Shown: in pieces, positions 53,504 through 62,924 of the stretch | How the letters are laid out: each line of letters begins with the position of its first letter | Position numbering within the stretch: position 1 is the first letter of the stretch | Assembly: GCA_964345075.1 (NCBI GenBank) | Contig: CAYFPS010000008.1 | Location: 1 to 64,000 of the forward strand | Direction: 5' to 3' | DNA: 64,000 nucleotides | DNA from: CAYFPS01 sp964345075 | GTDB lineage: Bacteria; CAIWAD01 | Program-made: the position numbers and the translations under genes | Notes under the pieces: model-generated | What the model was told of the DNA's origin: nothing | The model's database searches: none | What the model saw: only the letters and a program-made list of their open reading frames with translations

Positions 53504-55156
53504 ATGAGCCAGACACCCGCCTCGGGAAGTGATTCTTCAAAAGCACCGGAAACGCCTTCAAAAGAGCGGCGACTCTTTGGCATAGCGCCCATCAAGTTTG
53601 TCTTCGCCCTCGAATATGTTCTCCAGGGGCTTGCAAACCCCTTTCAGGGAATCACCTATCAGCCCTTCTTCCGCCATTTTCGCATGGATTATGGACTTTC
53701 GGAAGCGGCAACGCAGGGTTTTTTCAGCAAATCCTATCTCGCCTGGAGCTTCAAACCCCTGATCGGCTTCCTGATTGACGCCTATGGTCGCACCAAAACC
53801 GTCCTGACCTTGCTGCTCTCGATGGCCGCGCTGGGCTATTTGCTGGTGCCGGTGGTGGATCGCAGCGCACTGATTTTCTTCGCCTTCATGTTCGGCTTGT
53901 CGATTGTGCTTGCTGCAACGGACGTAGCGGTGGACCGCGCAACGGTGATCGAGGGCGAGGAAGAGGCCAGGCAGAGCGGGCGCAGTCGTGCATCCACCGT
54001 CGGCCTTAATCAGGCCATCTGCTGGACGGCCATTTACGGAACGGGCATTCTGGCAGCGGTCCTGGGAGGCTGGGTCGCCGAAAATGTTGCCTTCAACTGG
54101 TTGATGATCGCCCTGGCTGCCGTTCCTCTTGTCGTGCTGGGCTTCGTGCTCTTCCTGCCAAAAGATGAAGCCGCGCCCATTCCGCTCAAAGACTCGCTGG
54201 GCAACTTCTGGAAGGGTTTGAACAGCGGTCCGATCCTCTGGATCATGCTTTTCTACTTCATCTTTCACTTTCAGCCGGCGATGGGTGCCCTCTGGAACAA
54301 CCACCTGATTGAAGATCTGGGCTTTTCGCAGACACAGATCGGGCTGGCCGACGGCGCTTCCAATGCCGGGCTTTTCGTAGGCGTGATTGTCTTTGCCTGG
54401 CTTGGCGTGCGCTGGCAGGACCGAATGGGTCTGCGCAGCCTCTTCCGCTTTTACATTCTGCTTAGTGTTGGCATCAATCTGACCCAGTACCTGCTGGTGG
54501 ATCCCTGGTTCAGCATGGTGACGGGTTTCATTCATTCCTTCCTGCCCGGTGTGGAGCTGGAAAGCGTGCGACTGGGCTGGATGGCCAGCTACAATTTCGT
54601 GCTTGCGGTGGCCGCCGCCCTGATTCGCATGAGCACCTTCTCGCTGGTGGGCGCCGTGATTCCGGTTGCGGCGGCGGGCAGCCTTTTTGCCGGCTTCATG
54701 AGCGTGGCCAATCTGGCCTACTCCTTCAGCTATGCCAGTGGCGCCTGGCTCTATACGCGGGGCATGGAATTCGGTCTGGTGCGCTCACTGCAGGAAGGCC
54801 TTTTCGGAATCGGTGGCGCGCCCGGCGACAGCCTGTCCATCAGCATGCTGATTCTGATTGGCTCGCTCAGCTACCTGCTTTCCTTTGCCGCCGCGCACAT
54901 GCTGCCGGATCGGCGTCAAACCATGGAAGATCCCGAGGAAGCGGGCATGGCGGGACCGGAGCCCTGGTTGGCGCTTCCCGCCAATCTGCTCAAGTCGATC
55001 AACAGGGGCGCACTGCTGGCTGGAGCCGGGCTCTTTGCCGTTGCTGTCTGGGTCTGGGGCTTCGACCCGATCAGTGCCACACTGATGAGCTTCTTCTGCC
55101 TGACCTTCATGCGCAAGCAGCTGCTTGACTGGCTGTTGGTCACTGGTCGCAGCTGA
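53504..55156 (+). CDS. MFS transporter, folate-biopterin-transporter-like
   Basis: A 550-residue inner-membrane carrier with about 12 or more helices. The pattern GITYQPFFRHFRMDYGLSE, FSKSYLAWSFKPLIGFLIDA and ATDVAVDRATVIEGE resembles the BT1/folate-biopterin transporter branch of the MFS. The substrate is uncertain. The C-terminus adds two extra hydrophobic segments. ATG 53504 has AAGGA nine bases upstream; ATG 53498 is the alternative. No copy of the dispersed 8-mer occurs in this gene. Confidence 0.8.
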   Translation: MSQTPASGSDSSKAPETPSKERRLFGIAPIKFVFALEYVLQGLANPFQGITYQPFFRHFRMDYGLSEAATQGFFSKSYLAWSFKPLIGFLIDAYGRTKTVLTLLLSMAALGYLLVPVVDRSALIFFAFMFGLSIVLAATDVAVDRATVIEGEEEARQSGRSRASTVGLNQAICWTAIYGTGILAAVLGGWVAENVAFNWLMIALAAVPLVVLGFVLFLPKDEAAPIPLKDSLGNFWKGLNSGPILWIMLFYFIFHFQPAMGALWNNHLIEDLGFSQTQIGLADGASNAGLFVGVIVFAWLGVRWQDRMGLRSLFRFYILLSVGINLTQYLLVDPWFSMVTGFIHSFLPGVELESVRLGWMASYNFVLAVAAALIRMSTFSLVGAVIPVAAAGSLFAGFMSVANLAYSFSYASGAWLYTRGMEFGLVRSLQEGLFGIGGAPGDSLSISMLILIGSLSYLLSFAAAHMLPDRRQTMEDPEEAGMAGPEPWLALPANLLKSINRGALLAGAGLFAVAVWVWGFDPISATLMSFFCLTFMRKQLLDWLLVTGRS

Positions 55157-55505
55157 TGGTCGTCGGACGTGGTGTCGGACCACTTCAACTTCGGCCCGAA
55201 GACGGCCCTTGTTGAAGCGGAGCCGTGCCGACAGGTCGGCACTTCGCCAGGGGCCATTTGCCGACTGCGTCGACAACTGCCCCAATGGCCTGCTGGTAGC
55301 TGGTTGCTGATGGTCGTCGGACGTGGTGTGGGACATGGTGTCGGACGTGGTGTCGGACATGGTGTCGGACGTGGTGTCGGACACCAGCTTCAAATCCACC
55401 TGCCACTTTGTCAGCCGTCAAGCTGCTTTGACAGATGACGAAGAAATGAATGAAAATGAATAGCCGAGCCTTGACAGGCAAAATTCTGTCACCAACCTGA
55501 AAAAG
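55157..55505. other. Non-coding gap with short repeats
   Basis: No credible gene. It holds a direct repeat of about 23 bases (starting GCTGATGGTCGTCGGACG, near 55152 and 55306) and the 12-bp tandem array at 55311-55384. No promoter or structured RNA is recognised. Confidence 0.7.
55311..55384 (+). repeat. 12-bp tandem repeat array (GGTGTCGGACRT)
   Basis: Six units of GGTGTCGGACRT with ACGT and ACAT alternating, giving a 24-bp higher-order period. The first two units are imperfect. The same unit appears inverted at 62381-62413 and as part of a direct repeat at 55152. There are no spacers, so it is not a CRISPR. Confidence 0.9.
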
Positions 55506-55530
55506 AAAAGCCCCGCATGCGGGGCTTTTT
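55506..55530. terminator. Bidirectional terminator
   Basis: AAAAGCCCCGCATGCGGGGC followed by TTTTT is a near-perfect palindrome with A/T runs on both sides. It can end transcription of the tRNA on the minus strand. Confidence 0.85.
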
Positions 55531-55532
55531 CA

Positions 55533-55606
55533 TGGGCGATACGGGACTCGAACCTGTGACCTCTGGTATGTGAGACCAGCGCTCTAACCAGCTGAGCTAA
55601 TCGCCC
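55533..55606 (-). tRNA. tRNA-Val (CAC)
   Basis: A 74-base cloverleaf on the minus strand. The acceptor arm GGGCGAT/ATCGCCC, D-arm AGCTCAGCTGGTTAGAGC, anticodon arm CTGGT-CTCACAT-ACCAG (anticodon CAC) and T-arm with GTTCGAGTC all pair. The discriminator is A and the CCA end is not encoded. A bidirectional terminator follows. Confidence 0.95.
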
Positions 55607-55628
55607 ATTGTTCGCTAAGAACAGACGC

Positions 55629-55636
55629 CCAAGGTA
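55629..55636 (-). promoter_or_regulatory. Putative -10 element for tRNA-Val (TACCTTGG)
   Basis: On the minus strand TACCTTGG ends 22 bases before the tRNA 5' end, a suitable distance for a short leader. TTGCAT lies 17 bases upstream of it as a possible -35. Confidence 0.35.
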
Positions 55637-55733
55637 GGATCGGCGAATCTGGAATGCAAGTGCCTGCAGATGGCGTGTCACAAATGGGAGTACCAAAGCC
55701 GATCAGCCATGCGCACCGCAAGATGGGCTTTTG

Positions 55734-55741
55734 TATCTTGT
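55734..55741 (+). promoter_or_regulatory. Putative -10 element (TATCTTGT)
   Basis: TATCTTGT, preceded directly by TTTTG, lies 50 bases before the gap ATG and fits the recurrent TAYCTTKG word. Confidence 0.35.
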
Positions 55742-55790
55742 GGCCTTCGACGGCTAAACGAAATCGAGCATAGAGAAAAGGGAGGACGAC

Positions 55791-56792
<1,002 letters not shown>

Positions 56793-56813
56793 AAGAGATC
56801 AGCATGCAAAGCG

Positions 56814-56836
56814 GGAACCGGCCTGGTGCCGGTTCC
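56814..56836 (+). terminator. Hairpin between gap and pgk
   Basis: A perfect 9-bp stem (GGAACCGGC / GCCGGTTCC, loop CTGGT) lies 22 bases after the gap stop and is followed by only a weak TTCATTT. It may be a partial terminator or an RNA-stability element lowering pgk relative to gap. Confidence 0.55.
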
Positions 56837-56865
56837 TTCATTTGGGGGATGGATCTGTGTCACGA

Positions 56866-58053
56866 ATGAACATTCATCAACTTGATGTCAAAGGACGGCG
56901 TGTCCTTTGCCGAGTGGACTTTAATGTGCCGCTGGATGAGCAGGGTTGTATCACGGACGATCTGCGCATTCAGGCCGCCCTGCCCACAATCACGACGCTG
57001 CTTGAGGGCGGGGCACGGCTCGTTCTGATGAGCCATCTGGGCCGGCCCAAGGGCGCGCCGGAAGAGAAGTACAGCCTGAAGCCTGCAGCCGATCGTCTTG
57101 CTCAGCTGCTGAAAAAACCGGTCAAGTTCTCCCCGGACTGTGTATCACAGGAAACGCGCCAGATGGCGCTGGCCCTGAAGGACGGAGAAGTCCTGCTGCT
57201 GGAGAACCTGCGCTTTCATGCGGGTGAGACGGAAAACGATCCTGCATTTGTATCACAGCTGGCAGCTCTGGGCGAGATCTATGTGAACGACGCCTTCGGT
57301 ACTGCCCACCGCGCGCATGCGTCGACAGAAGGCGTGGCCCGCGTACTGGGCAATGCTGCTGCCGGTCTGCTGATGGAGCGGGAGCTGGAGTTTCTGGAAG
57401 ACAGGCTGAAGGAGCCGGCCCGCCCCTACTGGGCCGTGCTGGGTGGCGCCAAGGTCTCGGGCAAGATTGATGTCATCGAAAACCTGATACCGAAAGTCGA
57501 CGGGCTGGTGATTGGTGGTGGCATGGTCTTCACTTTTTTCAGGGCAATGGGGCTGGAAACCGGCTCAAGCCTGATTGAAGAGGACCGCATCGAGATGGCG
57601 GCCGGAATCATCCAGCGCTGCCAGGATGCGGGTGTTCGCCTGCTGTTGCCGACGGATATCGTCATCGCCTATGCCTTCAGCCGGGATGCGGCGCACAAGG
57701 TGGTTCAGCGTGATGCCATGCCAGCTGGCTGGATGGGACTGGACATTGGACCTGCCAGCATCAAGGCCATCGATCAGGCTCTGTCAGCGGCCAAGACCGT
57801 TGTCTGGAACGGTCCGATGGGTGTCTTTGAGTTCGACGCCTTTGCGGCCGGTACCCGCGGGCTGGCCGAGACCCTCGGCCGGGCGACGGCTGCCGGTGCC
57901 TGCACGATTGTCGGCGGCGGCGATAGTGCTGCCGCTGTCAAGCAATTCGACATGGAGCAGGCCTTCACCCACATCAGCACCGGTGGTGGTGCAAGCCTTG
58001 AGCTGCTGGAAGGAAAAGAACTGCCCGGAGTGGCCGTGCTCAATCGCAAGTGA
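56866..58053 (+). CDS. pgk: Phosphoglycerate kinase
   Basis: Pgk makes ATP from 1,3-bisphosphoglycerate in glycolysis. The 395 residues show VLCRVDFNVPLDEQG, LMSHLGRPKG and the C-terminal GGGDSAAAVKQF and HISTGGGASLELLEG. The start is probably ATG 56866; GTG 56857 in frame, closer to GGGGGAT, would add V-S-R. It carries three TGTATCAC copies (56947, 57141, 57249). Confidence 0.97.
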   Translation: MNIHQLDVKGRRVLCRVDFNVPLDEQGCITDDLRIQAALPTITTLLEGGARLVLMSHLGRPKGAPEEKYSLKPAADRLAQLLKKPVKFSPDCVSQETRQMALALKDGEVLLLENLRFHAGETENDPAFVSQLAALGEIYVNDAFGTAHRAHASTEGVARVLGNAAAGLLMERELEFLEDRLKEPARPYWAVLGGAKVSGKIDVIENLIPKVDGLVIGGGMVFTFFRAMGLETGSSLIEEDRIEMAAGIIQRCQDAGVRLLLPTDIVIAYAFSRDAAHKVVQRDAMPAGWMGLDIGPASIKAIDQALSAAKTVVWNGPMGVFEFDAFAAGTRGLAETLGRATAAGACTIVGGGDSAAAVKQFDMEQAFTHISTGGGASLELLEGKELPGVAVLNRK

Positions 58054-58113
58054 CTCTTGCGCATTTGAAGGTCAGCCACTACCTTGTTCGCTTGTCTCTA
58101 AACGGGAAGACCC

Positions 58114-58881
58114 ATGCGTAAACTGCTCATTGCAGGTAACTGGAAGATGCACATGCCGAACCACGAGGCGGTCAGCCTCGCGCGTCAGCTGCGTGTACGT
58201 CTGATGGGCATTCACCGGGCCGACATGCTGGTCTGTCCGCCGGCAACGGCCCTGACCGCCGTGGCCGAGATGCTGAAGGATTCGGAAATTGCCCTGGGCG
58301 CGCAGAATCTGCACGATCAGGTTTCCGGGGCCTACACGGGTGAAATTTCCGGCGAGATGATTCGCAGTGCCGGTGCAGGCTGGGTCCTGATCGGACACTC
58401 GGAGCGCCGCCAGTTCTTTGGTGATACAAACGAATGGGTAGCCAGCAAGGTGCAGGCCGCTCTCAGTGCGGGACTTCATCCTGTGCTTTGCGTGGGCGAG
58501 ACGCTGGAAGAGCGCGAAGCTGGCCGTCTGGAGACGGTTCTGCGTGCGCAGCTCGAGGCAGCCTTGTCCAGTCTGGATGCCACCCTTATGGCCAGCATGA
58601 CCGTCGCCTACGAGCCGGTCTGGGCGATCGGCACCGGGGTGGTGGCAACGCCCGCACAGGCGCAGGAGGCACACAAGCTGCTGCGCGGCTGGGTCAGTGG
58701 ATTGTTCGATTCCAATGTGGCTTCTGAACTGCGCATCCTTTACGGCGGTTCGGTCAAGCCCGACAATGCCGGCGAGCTGCTTGGCCAGCCGGATATCGAT
58801 GGCGCCCTTGTGGGTGGTGCCAGTCTGAAAGCGGAAGATTTCAGCCAGATCGTTCAAGTGGCTGATTCCGTGGTGAAGTAA
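58114..58881 (+). CDS. tpiA: Triosephosphate isomerase
   Basis: TpiA interconverts dihydroxyacetone phosphate and glyceraldehyde 3-phosphate. The 255 residues have GNWKMHMPNHE (catalytic Lys), LIGHSERRQFFGDT (catalytic His) and the loop AYEPVWAIGTG (catalytic Glu). Its GTGATACA copy at 58421 encodes the G-D-T after the catalytic His and is the last copy in the window. Confidence 0.98.
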   Translation: MRKLLIAGNWKMHMPNHEAVSLARQLRVRLMGIHRADMLVCPPATALTAVAEMLKDSEIALGAQNLHDQVSGAYTGEISGEMIRSAGAGWVLIGHSERRQFFGDTNEWVASKVQAALSAGLHPVLCVGETLEEREAGRLETVLRAQLEAALSSLDATLMASMTVAYEPVWAIGTGVVATPAQAQEAHKLLRGWVSGLFDSNVASELRILYGGSVKPDNAGELLGQPDIDGALVGGASLKAEDFSQIVQVADSVVK

Positions 58882-58890
58882 GGAGACTTC

Positions 58891-59250
58891 ATGTATTTCG
58901 CTATCATCGCCCTGACCGTTCTGGTCGCCGCTCTTCTGATGGTTGTCATCCTGATGCAGCAGTCGAAGGGTGGCGGTCTCAGCGCTACCTTCGGTGGTGG
59001 CGGCGGAGGCGACGCAATGCTGGGCAGCCGCATGGCGGCCAATGTCCTGCACAAGGCCACGATCTATCTGGTGGCCACCTTTCTTGGTCTTTGCCTGATT
59101 GCTACCATCATCTCCGGTGGCGGTGGTGGCGAAGTCCAGTCCGTAACGGCCCGTGCGCTGCAGGAACAATCCGCGGCCAGTGGTTTCAGTACGGAGATCC
59201 CGACCATTCCCACCCCGCCCGCGGGAACCGGGGAAGGCGAAGGAGAGTAA
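58891..59250 (+). CDS. secG: Preprotein translocase subunit SecG
   Basis: A 119-residue inner-membrane protein. The first helix (MYFAIIALTVLVAALLMVVI) is followed by the SecG loop LMQQSKGGGLSATFGGGGGG and a second helix (ATIYLVATFLGLCLIATII). The C-terminal tail is longer than average. SecG supports SecYEG export. It lies nine bases after tpiA, the usual tpiA-secG order. Confidence 0.95.
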   Translation: MYFAIIALTVLVAALLMVVILMQQSKGGGLSATFGGGGGGDAMLGSRMAANVLHKATIYLVATFLGLCLIATIISGGGGGEVQSVTARALQEQSAASGFSTEIPTIPTPPAGTGEGEGE

Positions 59251-59260
59251 GACACAGATT

Positions 59261-59344
59261 GCCCGAGTGGTGAAATTGGTAGACACGCCATCTTGAGGGG
59301 GTGGTATCCGCAAGGATGTGCCGGTTCGAATCCGGCCTCGGGCA
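59261..59344 (+). tRNA. tRNA-Leu (GAG)
   Basis: An 84-base class II tRNA with acceptor GCCCGAG/CTCGGGC, D-arm TGAAATTGGTAGACA, anticodon arm CCATC-TTGAGGG-GGTGG (anticodon GAG), variable arm around TATCCGCAAGGATG and T-arm GGTTCGAATCC. The discriminator is A and CCA is not encoded. It follows secG by ten bases, as in many bacteria. Confidence 0.95.
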
Positions 59345-59345
59345 T

Positions 59346-59367
59346 GGCCCTGTCAGGCGACAGGGCC
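59346..59367 (+). terminator. Terminator after tRNA-Leu
   Basis: A 9-bp perfect stem (GGCCCTGTC / GACAGGGCC, loop AGGC) starts two bases after the tRNA and is followed by GTTTCAT, a weak T tract. It probably ends the tpiA-secG-tRNA transcript. Confidence 0.65.
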
Positions 59368-59402
59368 GTTTCATGAAAAGAAGATTCAATCAGGAGTCGA
59401 GC

Positions 59403-60437
59403 ATGCGGAAGTCCTTTCTGATCCTGCTGGTGGTGCTGGGTGCCCTTTGCCGCCCCGCCCTGGCCGAAAGCCCCGCCGAAGCCAAGAAGGCTGAAATCGA
59501 CCGCCTGCATCAGGCGATGGGCGTTGCCGGTAGTCCGGCCGAATACGAAGACCTCAAGAGCCAGTGGGAAGCCGCTGTCAGTGAATACCGCCGCCTGAAG
59601 GCTGAAGAAAAGGCCGAAGGTGACAAGGATGCGGCCTGCAAAAGCTCAATCAACGAGTGCAATTCATCCTACAAAGAGCGCGATTACTCAAGCGCCAAGA
59701 TGTATGCCGAAACAGCCCTGAAGGCCTGCCCGGACAACTTCAAGGCCCTTTACATGCTGGCCAAAAGCGAGCGCAAGCTGGGTGAATTCTCTGCGGCCCT
59801 GGACCATCTGGATGAAGCCATGGCGGCCGAGCCGAGTGATGTTCGTCCCCTGATCGAACAGGGCGAAATGCTTGCTGAGGATATGGGCAAGCTGGCCGAA
59901 GGCCTTGCCCTGCTGGATCAGGCAGCCCAGAAGGATCCTTCCAGGGCCGATGAGGCCTACTACGACAAGGGACAGATACTGCTCAAGCAGAAGAACTTTG
60001 CTGCCGCTGCTGCTGCCTTCGAGCAGACTGTTGCTGTCCGCGCCGATCACACGCCCGCCTGGGTTGCCCTGGCCAACTGCTACTACGAGATGAAGAATCC
60101 GGCCAAGACCCTGCGGGCGGCCGAAGGTGCGCTGAAGGACGGCAGCTATCGCGGTCGTAGCGAAGTGCTCTTCTTTCAGGCTGCAGCCTATCGCATGAAT
60201 GGGCAGTATGACAGCGCCATCGGCGCGGCAAAGAGCTGTCTGGACGATATCAATCGCCTGCGTCGCAACAAGAGCTATATCCAGGGTGGTGCCCACTACG
60301 AAACGGGCCTGTCGCTGGAAGCCAAGGGCAGCTTTGCACAGGCCATCAAGGCTTTCGAGCAGGCTGTTGACTTCCGCGAGTGGAAGTCCAGCGCCACTTA
60401 CGAGATCGAGCGTATCAAGCGCGATCAGGGTCTCTGA
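59403..60437 (+). CDS. Periplasmic TPR-repeat protein
   Basis: A 344-residue protein with a signal peptide (MRKSFLILLVVLGALCRPALA), a short coiled region rich in Lys/Glu (about 25-75), then about six TPR-like units (FKALYMLAKSERKLGEFSAA, DEAYYDKGQILLKQKNFAAA, PAWVALANCYYEMKNPAKTL). It is likely a periplasmic scaffold. ATG 59403 is chosen because AGGAG precedes it and the signal peptide starts there. It lacks the dispersed 8-mer. The role is unknown. Confidence 0.8.
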   Translation: MRKSFLILLVVLGALCRPALAESPAEAKKAEIDRLHQAMGVAGSPAEYEDLKSQWEAAVSEYRRLKAEEKAEGDKDAACKSSINECNSSYKERDYSSAKMYAETALKACPDNFKALYMLAKSERKLGEFSAALDHLDEAMAAEPSDVRPLIEQGEMLAEDMGKLAEGLALLDQAAQKDPSRADEAYYDKGQILLKQKNFAAAAAAFEQTVAVRADHTPAWVALANCYYEMKNPAKTLRAAEGALKDGSYRGRSEVLFFQAAAYRMNGQYDSAIGAAKSCLDDINRLRRNKSYIQGGAHYETGLSLEAKGSFAQAIKAFEQAVDFREWKSSATYEIERIKRDQGL

Positions 60438-60547
60438 TCCAATTCAAAGCTGAATAATGGCCCGATTCCCCTAAGGGAGTCGGGCTTTTGCTTGCTTGGG
60501 CGAGTCCAAATCACTATTCTCGGCAAGCCCAATTACGAAGGAACACC

Positions 60548-62092
60548 ATGAAACGCACCCCCCAGAGCCTCGTGCTCCTTGCCTTTGCTGCATCGTCAGC
60601 ATGGGCCCAGCTCGGTTTCGTCGAAAGCAGCCATGATTTTGGCACGCGCACAACCGAGACAAACTACACGGCCATCGTCCACCTGCAGAATACCGGTTCC
60701 ACGACGCTCAGCGCGAGCTCGATTCACTGTACGCCCGACTGGTGCTCGGTGAGTCCTGCCAGTGCAAGTCTCGCCCCCGGTCAGAGCATCAACCTGACTC
60801 TTACGGCGAATGTGCCTCACAACCTTCACTATGAAGGGGCGGTTGTGGTAGAAGGTGACTGGGGTGCCACCCAGCTGCCGCTCAGCCTGAATGGTGATTA
60901 TCCAGGAACCATGTGGGACAGCACCTACAACCTGTGGGGCAGCAGCCTGAAAAGCCAGCTCCTCTCGATTGTGGACGGCCATTATGCCCTTAGCTATGAC
61001 GGGGCACGTCTGGAAATGTTCAGCAATCTCGACAATGTGAATGGCTGGGTGGAAGGTGTCTACACAGGATTCCTGCTTCAGACCAGTGGAATTCCGGATC
61101 ACACGATCATGAATACCGAGCACACCTGGCCGCAGAGTTATGGTGCGGAAGGTGATGCCCGCTCAGACTTGCATCACCTCTTTCCAACCAAATCAACCAT
61201 CAACAGCAGCCGGGGCAACCTGCCCTTTGGTGAAGTGGTCGTCTCCAGTTCCGGCTACCCGACCGGCGGGGCGGACAGGGGAACCAACGCGCAGGGTATC
61301 ACGGTCTTTGAACCACGCATTCAGCACAAGGGCGATTGCGCTCGCGCCGTCTTCTACTTTGCCCTGCGCTACAGCAACCCTTACAGCTTCCTTGATCTCG
61401 CCAATCAGGAAACGGTCCTGAGGGGCTGGCATACGCTGGATCCCGTTTCGCAGAAAGAGCTTGATCGCAATGACGACATTCAGGCCCTCCAGCAGAATCG
61501 CAATCCTTTTATCGACGAACCGGGCCTGCTGGATCGCATGGGCAGCCTGACCGGCAGCGGTGCGCTGGTCTTGTACCCAGATCTTGCCCTCTTTCCTTCG
61601 ACCATCAATCTTGACTGTTCGAGCTTGCCGGGCTGCACGAGCAGCTTTGTCATCAGCAATCCCGGTGAGGCCAGCCTGACCATCAATTCGATTGGCAGCA
61701 GCAATCCAGAACTGTCGCTGAATGCGCCGGCCACGCCCTTCGTTCTGGCTGCCGGCGAGGCCGTGGATGTCAGTCTTAGCGGAATCAGCGCACTTGGCTC
61801 AGCCACCGTAACCGTCGCCAGCAGCGCTGGCAGCGAAAGTGTGGCTGTAAACTGGGCGGGCGAAGCGCCCGAAATGGGTCCGCCCACCATCAGCATCGCC
61901 ATGGAGGAGAACGGTTACCGCATCACCTGGGATGCCGTACCCGGTGCCGAGCAGTATCGAATCCAATACGCCAGCAATGTGAACGGACCCTGGCTGAATC
62001 TCGGTTTGACCACCCAGACCCAGTACTTGCTGGCCGGCACCAACTGGCCCAGTCCCAGTCTGCTGCGCGTGACCAGCGTGAATAGTCAGTAG
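60548..62092 (+). CDS. Secreted endonuclease I (EndA/NucM-like) with beta-sandwich domains
   Basis: A 514-residue exported nuclease. The signal peptide (MKRTPQSLVLLAFAASSAWA) precedes an ASPM/choice-of-anchor-D-like beta domain (about 22-120). The endonuclease I domain (about 125-315) has NTEHTWPQSYGAEGD and DLHHLFPTKSTINSSRG, the His-Asn metal site of the NucM family. A second beta domain and a C-terminal fibronectin-III-like module (YRITWDAVPGAEQYRIQYAS) follow. It cuts extracellular or periplasmic DNA. The last 122 bases are duplicated at 62925. ATG 60548 is chosen for GAAGGAA and the signal peptide. No WPNPFNP-type sorting end is present. Confidence 0.9.
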   Translation: MKRTPQSLVLLAFAASSAWAQLGFVESSHDFGTRTTETNYTAIVHLQNTGSTTLSASSIHCTPDWCSVSPASASLAPGQSINLTLTANVPHNLHYEGAVVVEGDWGATQLPLSLNGDYPGTMWDSTYNLWGSSLKSQLLSIVDGHYALSYDGARLEMFSNLDNVNGWVEGVYTGFLLQTSGIPDHTIMNTEHTWPQSYGAEGDARSDLHHLFPTKSTINSSRGNLPFGEVVVSSSGYPTGGADRGTNAQGITVFEPRIQHKGDCARAVFYFALRYSNPYSFLDLANQETVLRGWHTLDPVSQKELDRNDDIQALQQNRNPFIDEPGLLDRMGSLTGSGALVLYPDLALFPSTINLDCSSLPGCTSSFVISNPGEASLTINSIGSSNPELSLNAPATPFVLAAGEAVDVSLSGISALGSATVTVASSAGSESVAVNWAGEAPEMGPPTISIAMEENGYRITWDAVPGAEQYRIQYASNVNGPWLNLGLTTQTQYLLAGTNWPSPSLLRVTSVNSQ

Positions 62093-62185
62093 CTGCGGCC
62101 AGTTGCCAGCAGGCCAGGGGCCAGTTTCCAGCCTTAGGCAACCAACCATACTCTCTGACTGGCAACTGGTATCTGGCACTGGAAG

Positions 62186-62206
62186 CTTCTTCAGGCTAAC
62201 GCCTGA
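62186..62206 (+). repeat. Recurrent palindromic repeat, copy 1 of 5
   Basis: CTTCTTCAGGCTAACGCCTG holds the small inverted repeat CAGGC/GCCTG. Similar copies start at 62228, 62564, 62662 and 63166; each follows a CTGG(AAA/CAT/AAG)-type word, so a larger unit of about 40 bases is being copied. Confidence 0.8.
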
Positions 62207-62380
62207 GCTCTGACTGGCAACTGGAAACTTCTTCAGGCTAGCGCCTGACGCCTGACGCCTGCATCTCTGGCTGGAACCTGGCCACTGGTAACTGGAATCT
62301 TCTTCTGACTGGCTACAGGCTACTGAAACCTGTTCCACTGGCCTGACATGTGTGGGTGGCTTGACACTTTTACAAAGCTA

Positions 62381-62413
62381 CGTCCGACACCACGTCCGAC
62401 ATCATGTCCGACA
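62381..62413 (-). repeat. Inverted copy of the 12-bp repeat (GTCCGACRYCAY)
   Basis: Three units in the complement orientation of the array at 55311-55384. The shared unit at two non-coding sites 7 kb apart shows that it is a dispersed family. Confidence 0.85.
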
Positions 62414-62481
62414 AGTACCTGCAGCCAGCGGCCAGCAAGCCAGCATGCCAGTTACCAGTAAGCCAGGAACAAGCTTCCAGC

Positions 62482-62506
62482 CGTCACCCCCGCGTAGGCG
62501 GGGGCA
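62482..62506. repeat. REP-like palindrome 1
   Basis: CGTCACCCCCGC, GTA, then GGCGGGGGCAG forms a GC-rich stem. It resembles the TCATYCCCGCGNNNGCGGG-type elements dispersed in many genomes (compare Neisseria dRS3). A second copy is at 63192. Confidence 0.7.
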
Positions 62507-62746
62507 GCATGCCAGTTACCAGCGATACCCTCTGGCTGGCTACTGGCCACTGGCTACTGGAAACTTCTTCAGGCTAAGGCCTGACGCCTAACGCCTAACG
62601 CCTGACGCCAAACACCTAACGCCTGAGCTCTGACTGGCACTTGGCCACTGGCTACTAGAAACTTCTTCAGCCTAACGCCTGACGTCCCTCTGGGATAGGT
62701 GCCTGTGCTCAGCTTGCAGCCTCCTCGCGTCCACTGCCGTGGGGGC

Positions 62747-62777
62747 CTTCTTTCTTTGCTGCCTGCAAAGAAAGAAG
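62747..62777. repeat. Perfect 13-bp inverted repeat (CTTCTTTCTTTGC)
   Basis: CTTCTTTCTTTGC, loop TGCCT, GCAAAGAAAGAAG pair perfectly. No T run follows on the plus strand, so a terminator is not clear. It may be a transposon remnant or a hairpin repeat. Confidence 0.75.
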
Positions 62778-62882
62778 CAAAGAAAGCAGCTCTCAGATTG
62801 CCGCGCATAACTTGCGTGCTGCTTCGCCGCACGCTTCGAACAGATGCGCGAGCCATGTCTGCTTTACTGCCTGCGTTTTATT

Positions 62883-62900
62883 GATGCCGCAAGCGGCATC
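62883..62900. repeat. Perfect palindrome GATGCCGC-AA-GCGGCATC
   Basis: An 8-bp inverted repeat with a two-base centre, 24 bases before the duplicated nuclease end. It could be an operator-like or recombination-prone site; nothing else supports a role. Confidence 0.6.
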
Positions 62901-62924
62901 TTTGATGAATTAGCAGGCCAGTTG

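Noticed and set aside
55311..55384. Possible CRISPR array
   Set aside because: The units are 12 bp, directly adjacent, with no spacers and no cas genes.
62747..62777. Rho-independent terminator
   Set aside because: The stem is perfect but AT-rich, has no T run after it and no gene ends within 600 bases.
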